Source: Marisa cornuarietis (taxonomy: Eukaryota > Mollusca > Gastropoda > Architaenioglossa > Ampullariidae). From it: a DNA stretch of 64,000 nucleotides. The translations under genes and the position numbers were made by a program. Below are positions 13,401-28,400 of the stretch, piece by piece. The notes under the pieces were generated by a model. The model saw nothing but the letters and a program-made list of their open reading frames with translations. It did not search any database and was not told where the DNA came from. The stretch lies in contig SMMW01000597.1 in assembly GCA_004794655.1 (NCBI GenBank), forward strand, positions 248,001 to 312,000, in the 5' to 3' direction. Positions within the stretch are counted from its first letter, which is position 1. Every line of letters begins with the position of its first letter.

Positions 13401-16400
13401 TGATGTATGTCCAGGCAGCTGAACCAAAAGCAGTCTGTCTGATGGTCCGGTAAATCTGCTTGCAAAAGTCTCCTGTACATATATGTGACAAACAATATCT
13501 CAGACACAGTTTTCATTAACACATTCTTGTCTGTTTACTAGTTACAAAGGAGGTAACTTTCATGCTGTTCTTTTGTGTAGGTTGTACATGTTGTGTTTCT
13601 CTTTGTGTGTGTGTGTGTGTGCGTGCATGTGCACACACATAGAGACATACTGGTTAAATGAGGCATGTTTTCTGGCAATCAAGCAAATAAGTAAATGCTC
13701 AAAATAAAGAGATTGAAAATATGTAGATGGTCAATTTAGTTCATTTTTTGAATTGATGTTTAATGTGGAGCCAGCAACTAAGGCTATCCCAGAGCAAAGA
13801 AGCTGGCCCTATAAACAGATACCATATGTAGTAGAAGAAAATTGTTCCCAAGATACACAACTATAAGATAGATGTGTGACTGTGAGTGCGTGCATGCAAG
13901 TGTGATGTTTGTCACAACCTCTGATAAAAAGAAACACTGTAGTAGTAAAGCTGTTTCCCTCTCACCCTGTATTTGAGCCTCTTCAGGATCAGGGGCACTG
14001 GCATCATAGTAAGGGCTCTGAAGCACACTACTGATTCCAAATGAATCTTCCACAGATTCAGTACTGCCACACAAAACTGGCTGGAGTGCCACAAGAGCTT
14101 GTGAGTCTGTGACATGCATAGTAAAGGGTTATATAGTCAAATATGGCAGCTTCTCTGATAAGGGAATCTCATTTTTATATTATGTACAATTATATTCCTA
14201 ACACCTCTACCACAATCACAACATTCACCATTCATTACCAGAAGCTAGTTTGTCTGGCAGTCACCATCACTACCAGTACAATCTACTACTATTGTAGCTG
14301 TGATCATCACCATCAACGATGCTGTCATTTTTTACAATTATCACTTTATTCATCAGCATTTTCACCACCACTGCACCTAACATTATTCTACTTGAGAATT
14401 GTACAGCTATACATTACAAAGGAATCCTATAAAAATCCTATAAGAATTTGAACTTTAGTGGTGTCCCTTTGATAAGCATTTCTTTACTAAAAATGTATAC
14501 TACACAAGTGTCTATTAGAAGGATCACAAAATTTGTAATATTTGTGTATTGTTCCCCACCTAGCAGGGGTTTGCACATTACCCAGAAGAAAGAAAGAAAG
14601 AAAGAAAGAAAATCTGCAAACCTCCTTCAGGGAAAGCTAAGATTTCATTCAGATTTTTGGCTCCTGTATCGTTGCTCAACAGATAGCTGGCCATTCCACG
14701 CAAGACACTGCTTCCACTGTTTAGCTTCTTCAATGTGGTGCTGATACCATCCTGTGTCATGTTTATTTTGGCAAGGAAAGCATTACCCGAACTGACCACA
14801 TACTGAAAACATAATTAGCAAAGATTGTATCAGATGTTTTCACTTGTCTGCAATGCAGGCTTTTCATTATTGAAGGAAAAAAAAACCTCATTTCTTCTCC
14901 TATGTGCCAGTGTTAAGTGCTGGAAAAGTAATTAGCCATGTTATTACTGTTCACCATCCTTTATTTGCACAGCTGACTTAACTGTAAGAGCCGTGCTTTT
15001 GTCGCGCTACTTATCTCTATTCTAGATCATATTTCACACCTGTGTCTGGCTGTTTCCTTGCATGGAGCTATTCATCAGGTAATGGTCTCTAAAGGGTATT
15101 CTTTATGTGTGCCACCATATCACTTTTTTTTTTTTTGCTTTACTGGATTCTCACCGCTTTACTGCATTTTTCACATCTATGGACCATTTCATTATTTTAT
15201 AAAATTTCTTATCTTTTTGATTTAAATAGCATAACTTCCTAACAGTGTGCTTTGGATCTCTGTATAAATAGCATAATCCCCTAATAGTGTATTGGATCTC
15301 TATATAAATAGAATAATGTCCTAACAGTATGTTTGGTGACATCCTGCCTCCTGCTTCATGAATTTTCTGGACTGCTATTGTGCTCCTTGAAGCAGCCTCT
15401 GCGACACTCATCTTTGTGCATGCCAGAGTTGATATCTATGATTTGCTGTTAACTGCATTGCACCTAAGACACAAGTTAGCATCTACACGATGAATCTTGA
15501 GAACAAGTGCATGTCCATTACAACTGCTCATCTTCGGCTGGCTTTAATGAAAAATATTTTCTTGGAGTCATTAAAAACACAATATTACTTTTGCAGCTTC
15601 AGCTTGACTGCTGCCCATAATGCTATACTCTGACATCGTGTCAATGTAAGTTTCTATTTTATCTGGCTCTGTATGGTATGTTCATTTTGTGATTTTATTT
15701 GTATATTTGTGCATTACTTTTTGCAAATGCACTGTAATTGCATTGAGATGGGAAAATACACTATATAAATCCACTTTTTTATTTTTATTATTTTCATGGG
15801 GATGTCACTATCATTTTCAAGGATTATGTCAGAGACATATTATGTTACCATAAGCATGACTGAACATGCAGATTCTGTGCAACAAAGCATGACTGAAAAG
15901 AAATTATTTGCAACTGTCTACTATGGTTACTTACAATCTGAACAAAGTCACCAATCTCAAGGCTTGGTATCATGACATCAAAAAAAGATGCCACCTGTGT
16001 TTCGTTCAAACTGCAAAACTTGCTGGTTATCTCCCTCTTTTGCTCTATAGTTCCATTGAGGATGAGAAACTTCTGCAGTCTGCTGCTACATGACTCCTCA
16101 TCCTGGACCAGTGAACTGGCATTCAGAAACTGTGTAGAATAAAACAACTTTTAGAAAAGCTGTTGGGGATGCATCTTTCTGAAGGTAAACATCGAGAGAT
16201 AAAAATGTGCAAATGATTAAACTACAAACCAACCAGTATTCACAAACTGACATCTAGAATAAGTTAAACACACTGTTTCCTCCCTTATTCCCATTCATCT
16301 TTCCATTTTCCCTGCTACAGACTGGCTTACCACTCGAATGGAATAAGAACTGTCAAGTAAAGCATTCGCCACATCTTCCTTGAAACCAAGGTCATTCATA

Positions 16401-19400
16401 AGGTACTTTCTCATCACCGCAACATCCTTGCTTATGTCAGAAATACGAGCTGCACAGAAAGTCACTTTAAAAAAAGCTTTTATATATGCCAGACATAATT
16501 AAAAGAAATACAGTGCTGATTTTCAAATAGTATGCTCTCCATAGATCTAAAAATGAATAGTATAGCATTTGTTTAGTGGAGACATAAGGACCAGAAGTAT
16601 AAGCTTTTGAAATAAACTACTTATCATGGTGGGATTTTTTGGGACACTATTGACATTAACCCTTGTAAAACAAAATCTGTAAGACATTAATGCACTAAAT
16701 TAATTTTTATTTCTAGGCAAAATGCATGGAATAGAACGGAACTTCCCTATACTTTTTTTCATTGTATCTTTCTCCAAATGCACTACAAATGATAAAATTG
16801 GCTTGCAGCATGTCAGACGTACTTGCACTGATCATGTATGATTGTATAAGGTCCAGACCAATAAAGCCATCCACAAAAACTTGCAGATCTCTTAGCACAG
16901 ACTTGCTTTCTTCTGGTACAAAGTACTGGAGACTAGCAATGATGGTCTTCAAGCTGAAAAGGTAAGCCAGCATTAGCCAAAGTAGCTTTCAAAATAAAAA
17001 TAATAATATGTAATTTATGTAGTGCAGAATGGCACTGATATGAGAGCACATCCTCAATGTTTGATACAAAAACACAAAACTGCAGTTTATCTCACAAACA
17101 AATAAAACAATGCAAGACAATAGAAAGTCTAATGACAACACAGATGGTTATCTTCCTTACCTTGTGAGAATTAAAAAAAAACTTCTTTGCCCATTTCTTT
17201 CTTGTGGTTGGTATGTAAGTGGAGATAATACAAGTCCTGAGATTCCAGTTTATTGTCTTATATTCTGTTAACTCTCTGAATATATTTCATTAGTGCAGTT
17301 ATTCTACCAACATCACCCCTGATCAACAAAGGTGCACATTTACCAGGTAACCTCACCTGTTCACTATTCTTTGAAGGGATAAGCTTTGCAGAAGAGAATC
17401 AATGGCGTCTGCATTCTGCATAAGTTCTTCTTTGTTGAAGCCACCACCAAACATATCAAACAGGACTGTAACGCTTTGTAATTCAGAGATTAAATCCGCA
17501 ATACTGCTTGTCAGGTTTGTCATCATTTCATTCTTTTCCAATGATGCAGATGTGAGCAATGCTACAATCTATAAAAGTATTAATAATAGCACCTGTTATA
17601 GCACAGCATGAAATGCCTTATTTTGTAAAAACTAGATATATATAATAGCACACTATTTGAGTGTATGACATGACTACATTATTTTTTCTGCCCACCCACT
17701 TGCAAAATCCCAACTCCCAGGAACAAATTTTTTCACTTCTAGGTATGGTTAACACATCCTTTACCTTTACACTCCTTAACACTTTTCCTAAAAATAACCT
17801 GGCATCAACCCTACCTCTACCTACCCTAAACCCAAACCATAATCCCCACCCACATTTTAAAACCTCTTAACCCATACAGTAACTCTCACTTCTCCAGTTC
17901 TCCGGTTCCTGGTAAAAACATTGGGGAAGAACAGGTGAGTGGTTAGAGCACTGGCATATGAACCCAGGTGTCAGGAATGGGTACCTGACTCCATAGAGAG
18001 TTGGAGAAGGTAAGGCAGAGAGAAAGAGATGTGTACTGCCCTCAAATAAAAATTACCCTGAGATAAAGTGAACTCTCTAACACATCACTCTCAATGACTT
18101 TAAAACATTTAGGGACAACCTTACATGCACACACGCAGGCACACACGATGTCAAGGGGGGAGGGGGTATTTGCTTCATACAATTTTAATAACCTCTTACA
18201 CCTTGGTTACCCAAACTACAAACCTGTGTCATTGAAAGTCCTGTCTTTGCTGCATCTTTCAACAACATTACTGTAACATTCACATCTGCTGTACACAACA
18301 GCTGAGAGAGTTCAGAGATGGTCACTGGAGAGAAACTTGGCAACTCTATCACAGCACCCAAAAGGCTTGCATTGCAAAGTGTTTGCTCAATGTCATGCAC
18401 ACTGCCAGTCAAGAACAAAGACTGCACATACAAACAAATAAAAACACACATACAAATCAGCAACAGATCATCAGCAATAAGTTTTTGTGGTCCATCATGA
18501 TAAAATATACAAATATTTTACACTCCTAGCTAAAGGTGTGCTAAGTAATACTAAAGTGGAGCAGAAACACAGTGAGGATTAAACTACATTAAAGTTATGC
18601 ATGCCTGGAATTAGTTCATACTTGCTCTCTCTCTCTCACACACACATACACACACATGCATGACACAGGTAATCAATCAAAAGCTGGCATAATAAGTGCA
18701 TTTGGTTTTGCTTTAATTAGTTTAACTCACAGCATTTAAACTGATTGTGGCATCTAAGAGTGAGGTGATGACATCAGGTGTAAGATGTGCCAGATCAGAC
18801 AGGTATGACTGTACATCTGTGCTGTTGACCAAGAAGTCCTCAAAGCGAAGAACGGCTGTTAGGACAAGCCTTTTATTTAGCAAACACACCTGATAAACTC
18901 CATTGTATCTCAAACAAAACCTCACAACTTACAAAGGCAAGAACTCATTTTAGGGGCCAATAATGCAAAATATGTAACCCGTCTTTACCTCTTCCTGATT
19001 TAACTATCTTTGTCAAAATCAGGTAAACTTTGACTCTCTTAAAGAAATCTCTAATATTTATCTGTACAATCGAATCAAAGAATTTTAATCACTTTCATTT
19101 CTGCCTCTCAAATCCTCCACATTCATCTTGGGCCGTAGTCTCATCGCGCGATCATCTTATAGCTCCTATATCTCTGAGCTCCCAAGAGCTGCCTTATAGA
19201 CTCGTCGGCCTTATAGAGTCTATAAGTGGCTTATAGACGCTATGAGACTACGGCCCCTTATGGCTAACTTCAGCCTGTGCCTGTTGGCTGTAAGTAGACT
19301 AACTTCAGTAGGAAAACCACCATGTATCAGCTTCCTGAGATGAAAAGTTCATTATTGGTTCATTATTATGCTTGTTATTAATTCTACTGACTTTAGGAAG

Positions 19401-22400
19401 CCATATTATTTTCCCCCTTGTTCTTCATTCCACCTTAACTGACAGACTTCTAAAACTAAGTGAATATGTAAAAAAAAAAGAAAAAAAAGAAAAAAAAAAG
19501 AAAAAAACATAACCCTAACCCTACTAAGAGAAAACTATCTGCTATTTGCTGACCTGACTTTTGGCTGTTCATGATAGATGCAGCAAATTGAAGGATGTCT
19601 CTAACATCCTTATTGCCTAACAAAGATCCCAGACTTTCTGTGCCAATTAACCCCAGCATTTCCGTGAAAATTGTATACAACCTGCAACCAAACACAGAAA
19701 TAAGGCAGCATGCTTAAGGTTTGAGGTATTACAAGAGTTAATTTCCTTGTATTGTGTTATGTAACATTTACTGTTGATTTTAATGTTCATCCATGCAAAT
19801 TTGAACCAATCATACATTTGCTTTTCAAGTGCCTTTCTAGCTATTGTCAGCTAACTTTTTTTTCAACAAAATGAATTTTTTTTTCTTTTTCACAAAGGTA
19901 CTCCATGGCTGTTCAGTTCCCAACAATGTCTCACTGCATATCCTGAGAAATAATTTTTCATTTATATTTCGATTAGGAATGTTATCAGCTTGTACCATGT
20001 TGTAAATAAAGAAAATGCACAGAATAAACTTCTTCATCATTTTAAGTAACTGAAAAAAGTGACATAAATACTTCTAATTAGGCCTAAAAAAAAAACAGTA
20101 CAGCATAATAAAACTTAACAGATTGTATACATTTCCTATACAGTCATGAATTCAGTGACCTACTGGTTAACTGCTCCTATAGTGTCTGCAAACATTGGCC
20201 CCGCACGCTGAACACAGTATCCAAACTGAGTAGTATTTAGCCCTTGGGAAGAAAACAAGGCCTGGAGTGATGAGTAGATCTCTCTCCCAGACTGAACAAG
20301 AGGGCTGCACTCAAAGCTGCTGCTATTTGTCATCAGCTGCGTAATCTGGTAATATGCAACATACACTTTAGTAGTACACAGTAGGTAATCTCATAACTCA
20401 CAACACACAATTTTGCAACACATATAACATATAACCTGATAGCACATATGTAAGATGAAGATAAAGAAGGCATCATGCAGTAACAAACTATGCCTAATCT
20501 GAGAACACACAATTTGGTAACAAGTAATGTCTTTTTGTGTCACCATGCCAATCAAAAAGGTAATTACAATATACTAAGTTTGAAAATATTAACACAAAAC
20601 TTAAGATTTGACCCCCATAATGTTTATGTTTATGTGTGTATGTGTCTTCAAGTCATCTGTGCCTAAAAATGCTTTCTAGCGCAGACAGGATGGATATGTA
20701 TGTATATATATATATGCACGTAAAACACCGTTACATAAATAAATAATGTTAAAGCCACACACAAATATGGAAATAAATGTTTGTTTGTTTGTGTTTTACA
20801 CCGTGCCAGCAGCTAAGGCCATATCACAGCAAGTGCGAATAAATGAGTGCCGCTCAAGTGCACACATGTGCATGTGTATGACCATGTATAAGCATGCGCA
20901 CATGTGCGCACACACTCACTAGCAGCATAAATACCTACCTCATCAAAAAGGTTCCACAAACCAGCTTTTTTGAGGGTTTCAACACCAGCAGCAATATCAA
21001 GTCCTTTGTCTGTGACCATGGAACAGGCAACCTCATCTAACGCTGCAAACACATCCATCATTTTAAAAGAACAAAAAATCACTGTACAGGCAGCATAGTG
21101 TAACCTAAGGCTGCCATGACACGTCTGATTTTTTTCAAAAGTAAGAGATAGTGTTAGGAATGCTTCATAATGTGCTGGGGATATTAGGCCATACATTCCT
21201 GTTGATGTTTTCCAGCTACACAACTCAGTAAACTATATATATATATATAAAACTTTTTTATATTTTAGAATAATTCAACTTTCCAGTAGTTATGAGTATT
21301 GCTACGCCAGCATAGACGTAAAAATAATCGAACTATATTTATCCAACACTGGTGTCTTGAAACTGTTCCTATTAGATAGTGAGAGAAATAAATAAGGATT
21401 TAAATGTGTTACAGGATAAATGGAGTTTAAGGTACGTTCCTTTTAGCCTTAGTCTGAATTAATCCTGAATTAAATTCCATAAGAAACAATAAAGTCGCTA
21501 CAGATTAACCGCTTTTTGTAACCACTCAGAATGACAATGATCGAGAGAGCGAGCAAGAGCTTGCTGACATAATCATCTTCTTGACTTTGAAATAAATATA
21601 CTACGATACAACACTCTGTTTGAGCAAAGATATTTTACGTTATGATTCATATATTAATATATATATATATTTCAAAACATACTTTCTAAGAAGATTTCTT
21701 CGGTATCAAAGGATTCTATTATGCCTGTGGGACAATGTGGGTACAAAACAAAGAGACCGAAAGTTGCCTGCCAATAAGTTAAGCTTGTATACAGCGGGCC
21801 CCCAGTGAGTCAGCGCTGTCCCAATATGCGTGCATCGTGATGGCAATCCTTTCCTTTAGTGTCTCTGCTCTAAATGAGCTCACACATTCAAACACACTCA
21901 AGCACACACAATCACACACACACACACACACACTCACACACAAACGCAAACACACACATGCATAACCACCCAAAGACTGATTACTCACCTGGAATAAAGG
22001 CAAGTACACTGCTGGAAATCTTCATTAGCCCAGCCACTATTTTCAGTGCTTCCTGGTTTTCCTGAAAAGCTTGGGTCCCTTGGAGGATGGTGACATAATT
22101 CTCACAAAGCATCTCCACGCTAAAATCATACATAAACACAAACTTACTATCATCAATAAAGCAATATTTTATGCATAATTAACACATTAAAAATAACAGG
22201 ATATATCAGCTAAGAACATTACTTAGAACTAGAAATCTGAGCCAGATAAAAATCTCTATTTTTATCAGGTGAAACATTTGAATAGACTTTAGGTAAGCTA
22301 GGATTGATTTGGAAGATGATTTAGCAAAAAGGTCAGTGCGAGTCTGGGCCATGAAATAAATTTGACAAACCGTAGAGAGTTTGGAACAGGAGAGGAGTAA

Positions 22401-25400
22401 AATGATTTATAATCAAAGTGCTGTGACACCAAGGACAGAGTGGTGATCTTTCTCCTGTTAGCAAAAAATGTTTGATAAATGTGTGTCCGGTTTTTAACCT
22501 ATTTAAGACGACTTCTTCTTGTTGGTTCAGAGATTCTCGGGTTATGCAGTCAGCAAGTTTTGGAAAAATGGAGTGGGGTTTGTTATGTTACATGGAGTCC
22601 CAATGGAGTTGCCAAAGCTGTGAAATATACACTTTTACAGAAGCGTATCAGTCTGAGGCAAAAATTGTATGGACTATAAGTGGTTGCTGAAGGGGCTTCT
22701 TGGCTGCCTCATCAGCTCGAGCGTTTCCTGGAATATTTACATGGCTATAGGAGCCTAAATAAAGATAATGTCAGTATTGTCTTTCTGTAGTAAAGAGAGA
22801 AGTTCAAAAAATTGAACCAATCGTGGGTGATCCAAGCTTTGAGAGTGAAGTGCAAGTAAGGATGATAGTCTGAAATGACCAAGAAATTTTTATCTCTAGA
22901 TGTGCGGATGTACTGCAAAGCAAGTAGTAGAGCTTTTAACTCCACAGAGAAAACAGAACTATGGCCCTCCAAGCAAACTGTCAGAGGTGGTGTGGAAGTG
23001 TTCATCAAGACTGCTGCAGGTGCTATGGTTCCTTTGAGAAACACCATAAGATTAACACCGTTTATGATAACAAAAGAAAGGTGCACAATTATTCTGTTTC
23101 TTATAGAAACACTTTTTTATATATAAGCACACGTGTGTGGATGCATGTGCTGGCACTACTCCCCTCTCCCCCAACACACAAACATACCCATGCACCTACT
23201 TGAGTAAAAGAACAGTTGTTGACATGCACAGGCACACTACTCTATCCCTCGCCCCCCCCCCACACACACACACACATGTACCTATTTGAGTAAGAGACCA
23301 GACGCAGAAGTTGCTGTAAAAGTATGTTGAGCCAAGGTTCACTGCCCTCAGCATTAATGGTCCCATTCTGTAAGTTCTCAATGCTTGTCACAAGAGACTG
23401 AACTGTTTTGTACACATCTTCCCAAATACTGTAGTCAGATGAGACATTGCTGAAGTCTATAAAAATGAGCCGTTCGAGCTGTAAAGATATCAAGTGGCAT
23501 TTAAATGAATTAGAACACCAACACTACATGTCATGTCCCTGTCTAGTAAAAATGAAATGAGTACCTGAGTACCTTGGTATGGACAATAATGCTTAAATTA
23601 ACTGCTGTTTCTCTATTCTTTGGCAGAAATAGAGTATTATGCATCTAGAACTCTTGAGTGCTTTATTCCCTGAACAAAATGGTTTACTCCATAGAACTGC
23701 TTTACATTATTTTTATTTTTGGGTAAGCATTTGTCACATCTAATGGATTATAGATTCATTTGACCAGTTGTCAACAGCCGATGTGTATATTATGTCATGG
23801 TAATTTATGTAATCGAGACTTATAAATGAAGACATTTTCTGAAATAACAGATCAGCTTGACACACCTCAAGCAGCATATTCCCCGTGTTAAACATATCCA
23901 GCAACTTCTGTAGACTTGAGCTGCGGTTGGTGACAGCAGAGCAGAAAGACTGCTGTATTGCTGACACAGCTGTACCACTTGGGAAAGTGAAAGTCTTGTT
24001 AAAGGACTGAGGGTTACACACTATGTTCTTGAGCTGAGCTGGATCTGTCAAGCTGTAGATCTGTAGGTACAAATGTAGATTTGAACCATTTAAGAAGCCT
24101 GATGTTGTCTACAAATTGCCTAAACTCAGTAAATATTATGATCATAGGTCTAAATGTGTACACACACATATATATATATACACACACACATAAACACATA
24201 GAGCACAAAAAACATTTTAATCAGTACCAGTTTGATCAGCTTCTCTTGATAAAATCTGAGTGCAATCCAAAATATGCAAACCATCGATGGCATGAGATTT
24301 TACTCTCTCATGTACACATTTGCTGCCATTATTTTAAACCCTGGGTCTGGAAAGTGCACTTTAAACCATTGTATTTTTGTTTATGTCAGAGCCTTTATTT
24401 AATATATTTTCAGAACTCTTTGTTTTGTACATTTATCCCAGCAATTGATCCTTTCCTTGCAGAGCTAAAGAAAATCGATTGAAACTCTCACCAGAGAAGG
24501 ATTAACAGCAGCAGCCAACATTTCAGATGCCGAGGTCTGACCAAAGATGTTATTAAGGAGTTTAACCACTTCCTCTGAGTCTGGTAACAGATCCTTCAGT
24601 CTGATGCTTCCTGATCCATCTAAAATGAAACATTTTTAAGCTTGAGGAGGATAAGGAGAAAGATTAGGATCAAATATCAAATGACTCCATGCAGAGTGTT
24701 TAATAATAATGGTGATAACTGCAGTTATAATATTAGGTATTTTTTGAGTCTTCTCTGAGTACAAGATAACAGTGCTTGTGACAGATTTTGAATTTATTAA
24801 GAATGAGGTCCAAAAATATCAGTTTCTGTGTAACTATTCTAAATAACATTATATTTGCAATAAGTGAGAAAGCTACCATAAGACTATTATTATGTCTGAT
24901 TTTTACAGAAGGTAGTGTTTGTAAGGCATTTAGAGACACAAATGAATTTAATTAGTTCTGGTCTCATTTCTTCTGAATAGCTATAAATAAATATTTACCT
25001 GCATTAAATACACAATTATGCTAGCGTTATATATAGTAGTATGGGGTAGGACATGCATTACACACACACACACACACAAACACATGCACGCACAAGGATA
25101 GAGAGAGAGAGCGTGCATGAATGACGCCAGGTTATCTGAATGGATGATGTCAACAGATGTGTGACATGAGAGAATGAGGTAAAAAGGGGAGGACGTTAGA
25201 GAAGGATCGTTGGCAAGAAGGAGAATCATTGGAAGAGATGTGTATGGGAAAGGGAGAAGACAGGGCAGTGGTAGAGAGATGTATGGAGAGTGCAGAGGTG
25301 GGAGCATCACCCCACCAAGCACTTCTGAGGTCGTGTATCAGATGTGCAAGCTTTCACCTTAGTCGGACCTATCCTCTGGCGTACAAGTAAAGCCTGAACC

Positions 25401-28400
25401 CATGACAGTGTTGTTTGGTTTATTGTGGAGTGACAGGACAAGCTACCCTCGTCCTACTCTGTTACAATTATATTGTGAAATGAGTAACATTTACATTTTT
25501 CCTCAAATGTTTTTACACCAGATACAAATGTAATCAGAAAAAATCACCTGTCACATCATGGAGAACGCCATCCAAGAACTGTCCTGCTGAGTTAAGGAAC
25601 CTGAGAACCTGCTTGAAGGCCAGCCAGTCCCCAGACACAAAACTTGTGCGGTCAGCAATCTCCATGGCAGACATCATGCTGTAATCATTATGGAGTGATA
25701 ACATGGTTAGGCAGCTCCTGTCTTCATCACTAATCCTCTGCAGCAACAGCATTGGCATCTTTGATACATTTATGATGTTAACCTACCAAGGCTACTAGTG
25801 TAAGGAAAAATACAATCTTAAACTGTCCACTTGGTGAACAGTGATTAGACACCCTCTCTAGAAACATCAAAGAGGTGCTTAGGTTAACAGTTCAGGAAGT
25901 GCTAGAAACAACCTTGGGTTAAAAACAGCATCCTAGATCTCTGTGAACAAAGGGCAGGACCTTGAAGAGAGAAAAGAGGGGGGTGGAATTGGTGTTTTAC
26001 GCCAAGCCAACAACCAAGGCTATATTGCGGCAAGGCAATCAGGCCTGTAAACAGATGCCACACGCAGAGAAAGAACAGCATGCCTGGGACGAGAGCTGAA
26101 CCCAGGACAGCCAACCCTCACTGTATTCATGACAAGTGCTAACTATTGCACCACTGGACTGCCCTTTGAAGAGAGAAAGGAAAAGCAAGCCTAAAGTAGC
26201 TTCCAAGAACAGAGAAGTGAATTGTGCCATCAGGAAAGGGATAAAAGCGGTTAGAGAGAACTGGACTGAGGGTCAATGCCGAATCATAAAAGATGGAATA
26301 GCAAAAAAGGCCTGTCAACTATTAAAGATCCTTACCAAAACAGGTCAACACAAGACCACAGTCATCAAAGACAACAATGGCTGTTGTACATTGTTGTACT
26401 CAACCGATGGATTGAATATTGCAAAGACCTATAACTTACTCCAGAAGACAGATACTAATATCCTTCAAAACAACCAGACTAAAATCAGTAAGTTTTCAGA
26501 CTCTGAGAAGAGACTGAAAGAGTGATATGCAGTATGATGGGAGGAAAGTCACCTAGCACTGAAAACATCCCAGGTGAGCTGTTCAAGCAGAGTGGGGATG
26601 AAACAACAGCCTTACTGCTCTGTGCCAAAGAGTCTGGGAATGCAAAGAATGGTACAAAAAGTAAACACAGTCACTAGTCACACCCCTTCCAAAAATAAAA
26701 AAAAGACAACAGCAAACAGTTCCAGAATTACAGAACAACAAGCCTAATCAGCCAACCAAGCAAAGTCACACTGAAAATAATAGAATCACATCAGCACTAC
26801 CACCGAGGAAGGCTAGCAGAAGAACAGGCTGGCTTCAGACCAGATGAGCAGATCTTCAACTGACACATCCTGACGAGAAGCATTCAGAATCAGCAGGACC
26901 TCTATCATAACTTCAACAGAGGAGCTATGGCATGTAATGCAAAATTTTAACATCAGAGTGTCTTGTTCAAGTCATTGAAGTGATATATAAGAGTTCAACA
27001 AGAACAATACTGCTGGGTAACAAAATTCTTTCACACGACAGTGTCTGTCAAAGAAGCCCCTGAGAGACTGACAGTTCAAATGCAAGAGCAAAGTCATGGT
27101 CATTGTCAATGGCATTGCGGATATCAACATGACAGGAGTATGGATTAAAGCTGTAAACAACTAAGTACTTGGGAGCCACCTTCTCCAAATATGCCAACTT
27201 GCAACAGATATCTGCATTAGGATCCTGACAGCAACAGTGGCAATGGCTAGGCTGCAGAGGGTCTGGCATGGCCGTAACATCAGGTTAACTACAAAGCACA
27301 GTCTACACAAGTACCTTGTAGGATTGATCCTGTTTCAGGGATGTAAAAAATGGACTGCTTGTGAACTCCACAAGGAGGAGAATTCAGCCATTTGAGAACA
27401 AGTGCCTGAGGAGGCTGCTTTACAACTTTATTTTTCCATAAGGGCAATTCCAGACAGTGCTTATACTAGGAATAATACATGCAAATACATGATATACAAG
27501 AGATAATGGCATACACATACATGTTGAAATAATTGGATCTCATACATGGAATATAAAACCAATGACTGTATGGAGCATGGTCACTATTGAATTAAATTGT
27601 GTTACTATAGTGAATGTGTGCCGCCCACTGGCTGGTGGAAATATAATGGGTATTTGACCCCTCACCTGATTTGGCTGGTGTCCACTGTGCTGTTTTCACC
27701 TGGTCCATCTAGACCATTCTAGCAGGTGTGTAAGCATGTGAATTATGTAAGCCTTGTTAGCCAGAATGTTTGGTGTGAGAGTGCATGCGTGACTAATAGA
27801 TACTAAATGTTTTTAGATGTTTTTGTACACTGTATACAAGCCCTAAGAACAGTGAAGAAGAGTTGTAGAACGGGGTAGAGAGAGAGAGCGCAGCAGAGTG
27901 AGCGCAGAGAAAGGAGAAAGCAGAAAGAAGAATCAAAGGAAGACCTGAAATAACAGGCTTACGTGTGCACAGTGTTATTTAGCAGAGCAGTTTTCATGAT
28001 GTTCCATATACGGCTCAAGGGATCTTTGACATTTTGCTGGCTGCTGTCACTGGTGGTACTGAAGTATGTAGCCAGCCTCTCTAGACTGTTCATCAGCGTT
28101 ACCCAACCCATGCTGCCATCTGTCATATCCACCAAGATGGAACTGCATGTCTCTGTGCACCAGCTGCCATAGGTACCTGAGTAACATGTGCTTATGCAGT
28201 TCAGGCGGGCATCCTTGAAATACTTGTTCACCTGCATTGACAGAAATAATAGCCATTCCTGAAGGCATTGGCGACTGTCTTGTTGGTCAGCCCCAACAGA
28301 AGCATGTGTTAGGATTTCTGACACATGATGCACCCACAGAATTGGAATTGTTGGAGTTGTTTTAAAACAATTCCCAAAGGCTACTGAATTAGTGCTGATA

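Noticed and set aside
13229..13522. Longer minus-strand frame over the 13.3-13.5 kb exon
   Set aside because: The shorter alternative frame carries the conserved [13 protein letters not shown] segment and the right phases, so the longer frame is a shadow.
19510..19523. TAACCCTAACCCTA as an interstitial telomere
   Set aside because: Only two units (a similar pair occurs near 63107); too short to carry meaning.
19837..20040. Minus-strand open frame after a ttttttcag, as a missing type I exon
   Set aside because: No donor giving phase 2, and the end is poly-Lys/Phe low complexity with no IFN-VWE-like core. Kept only as a possible decayed exon.
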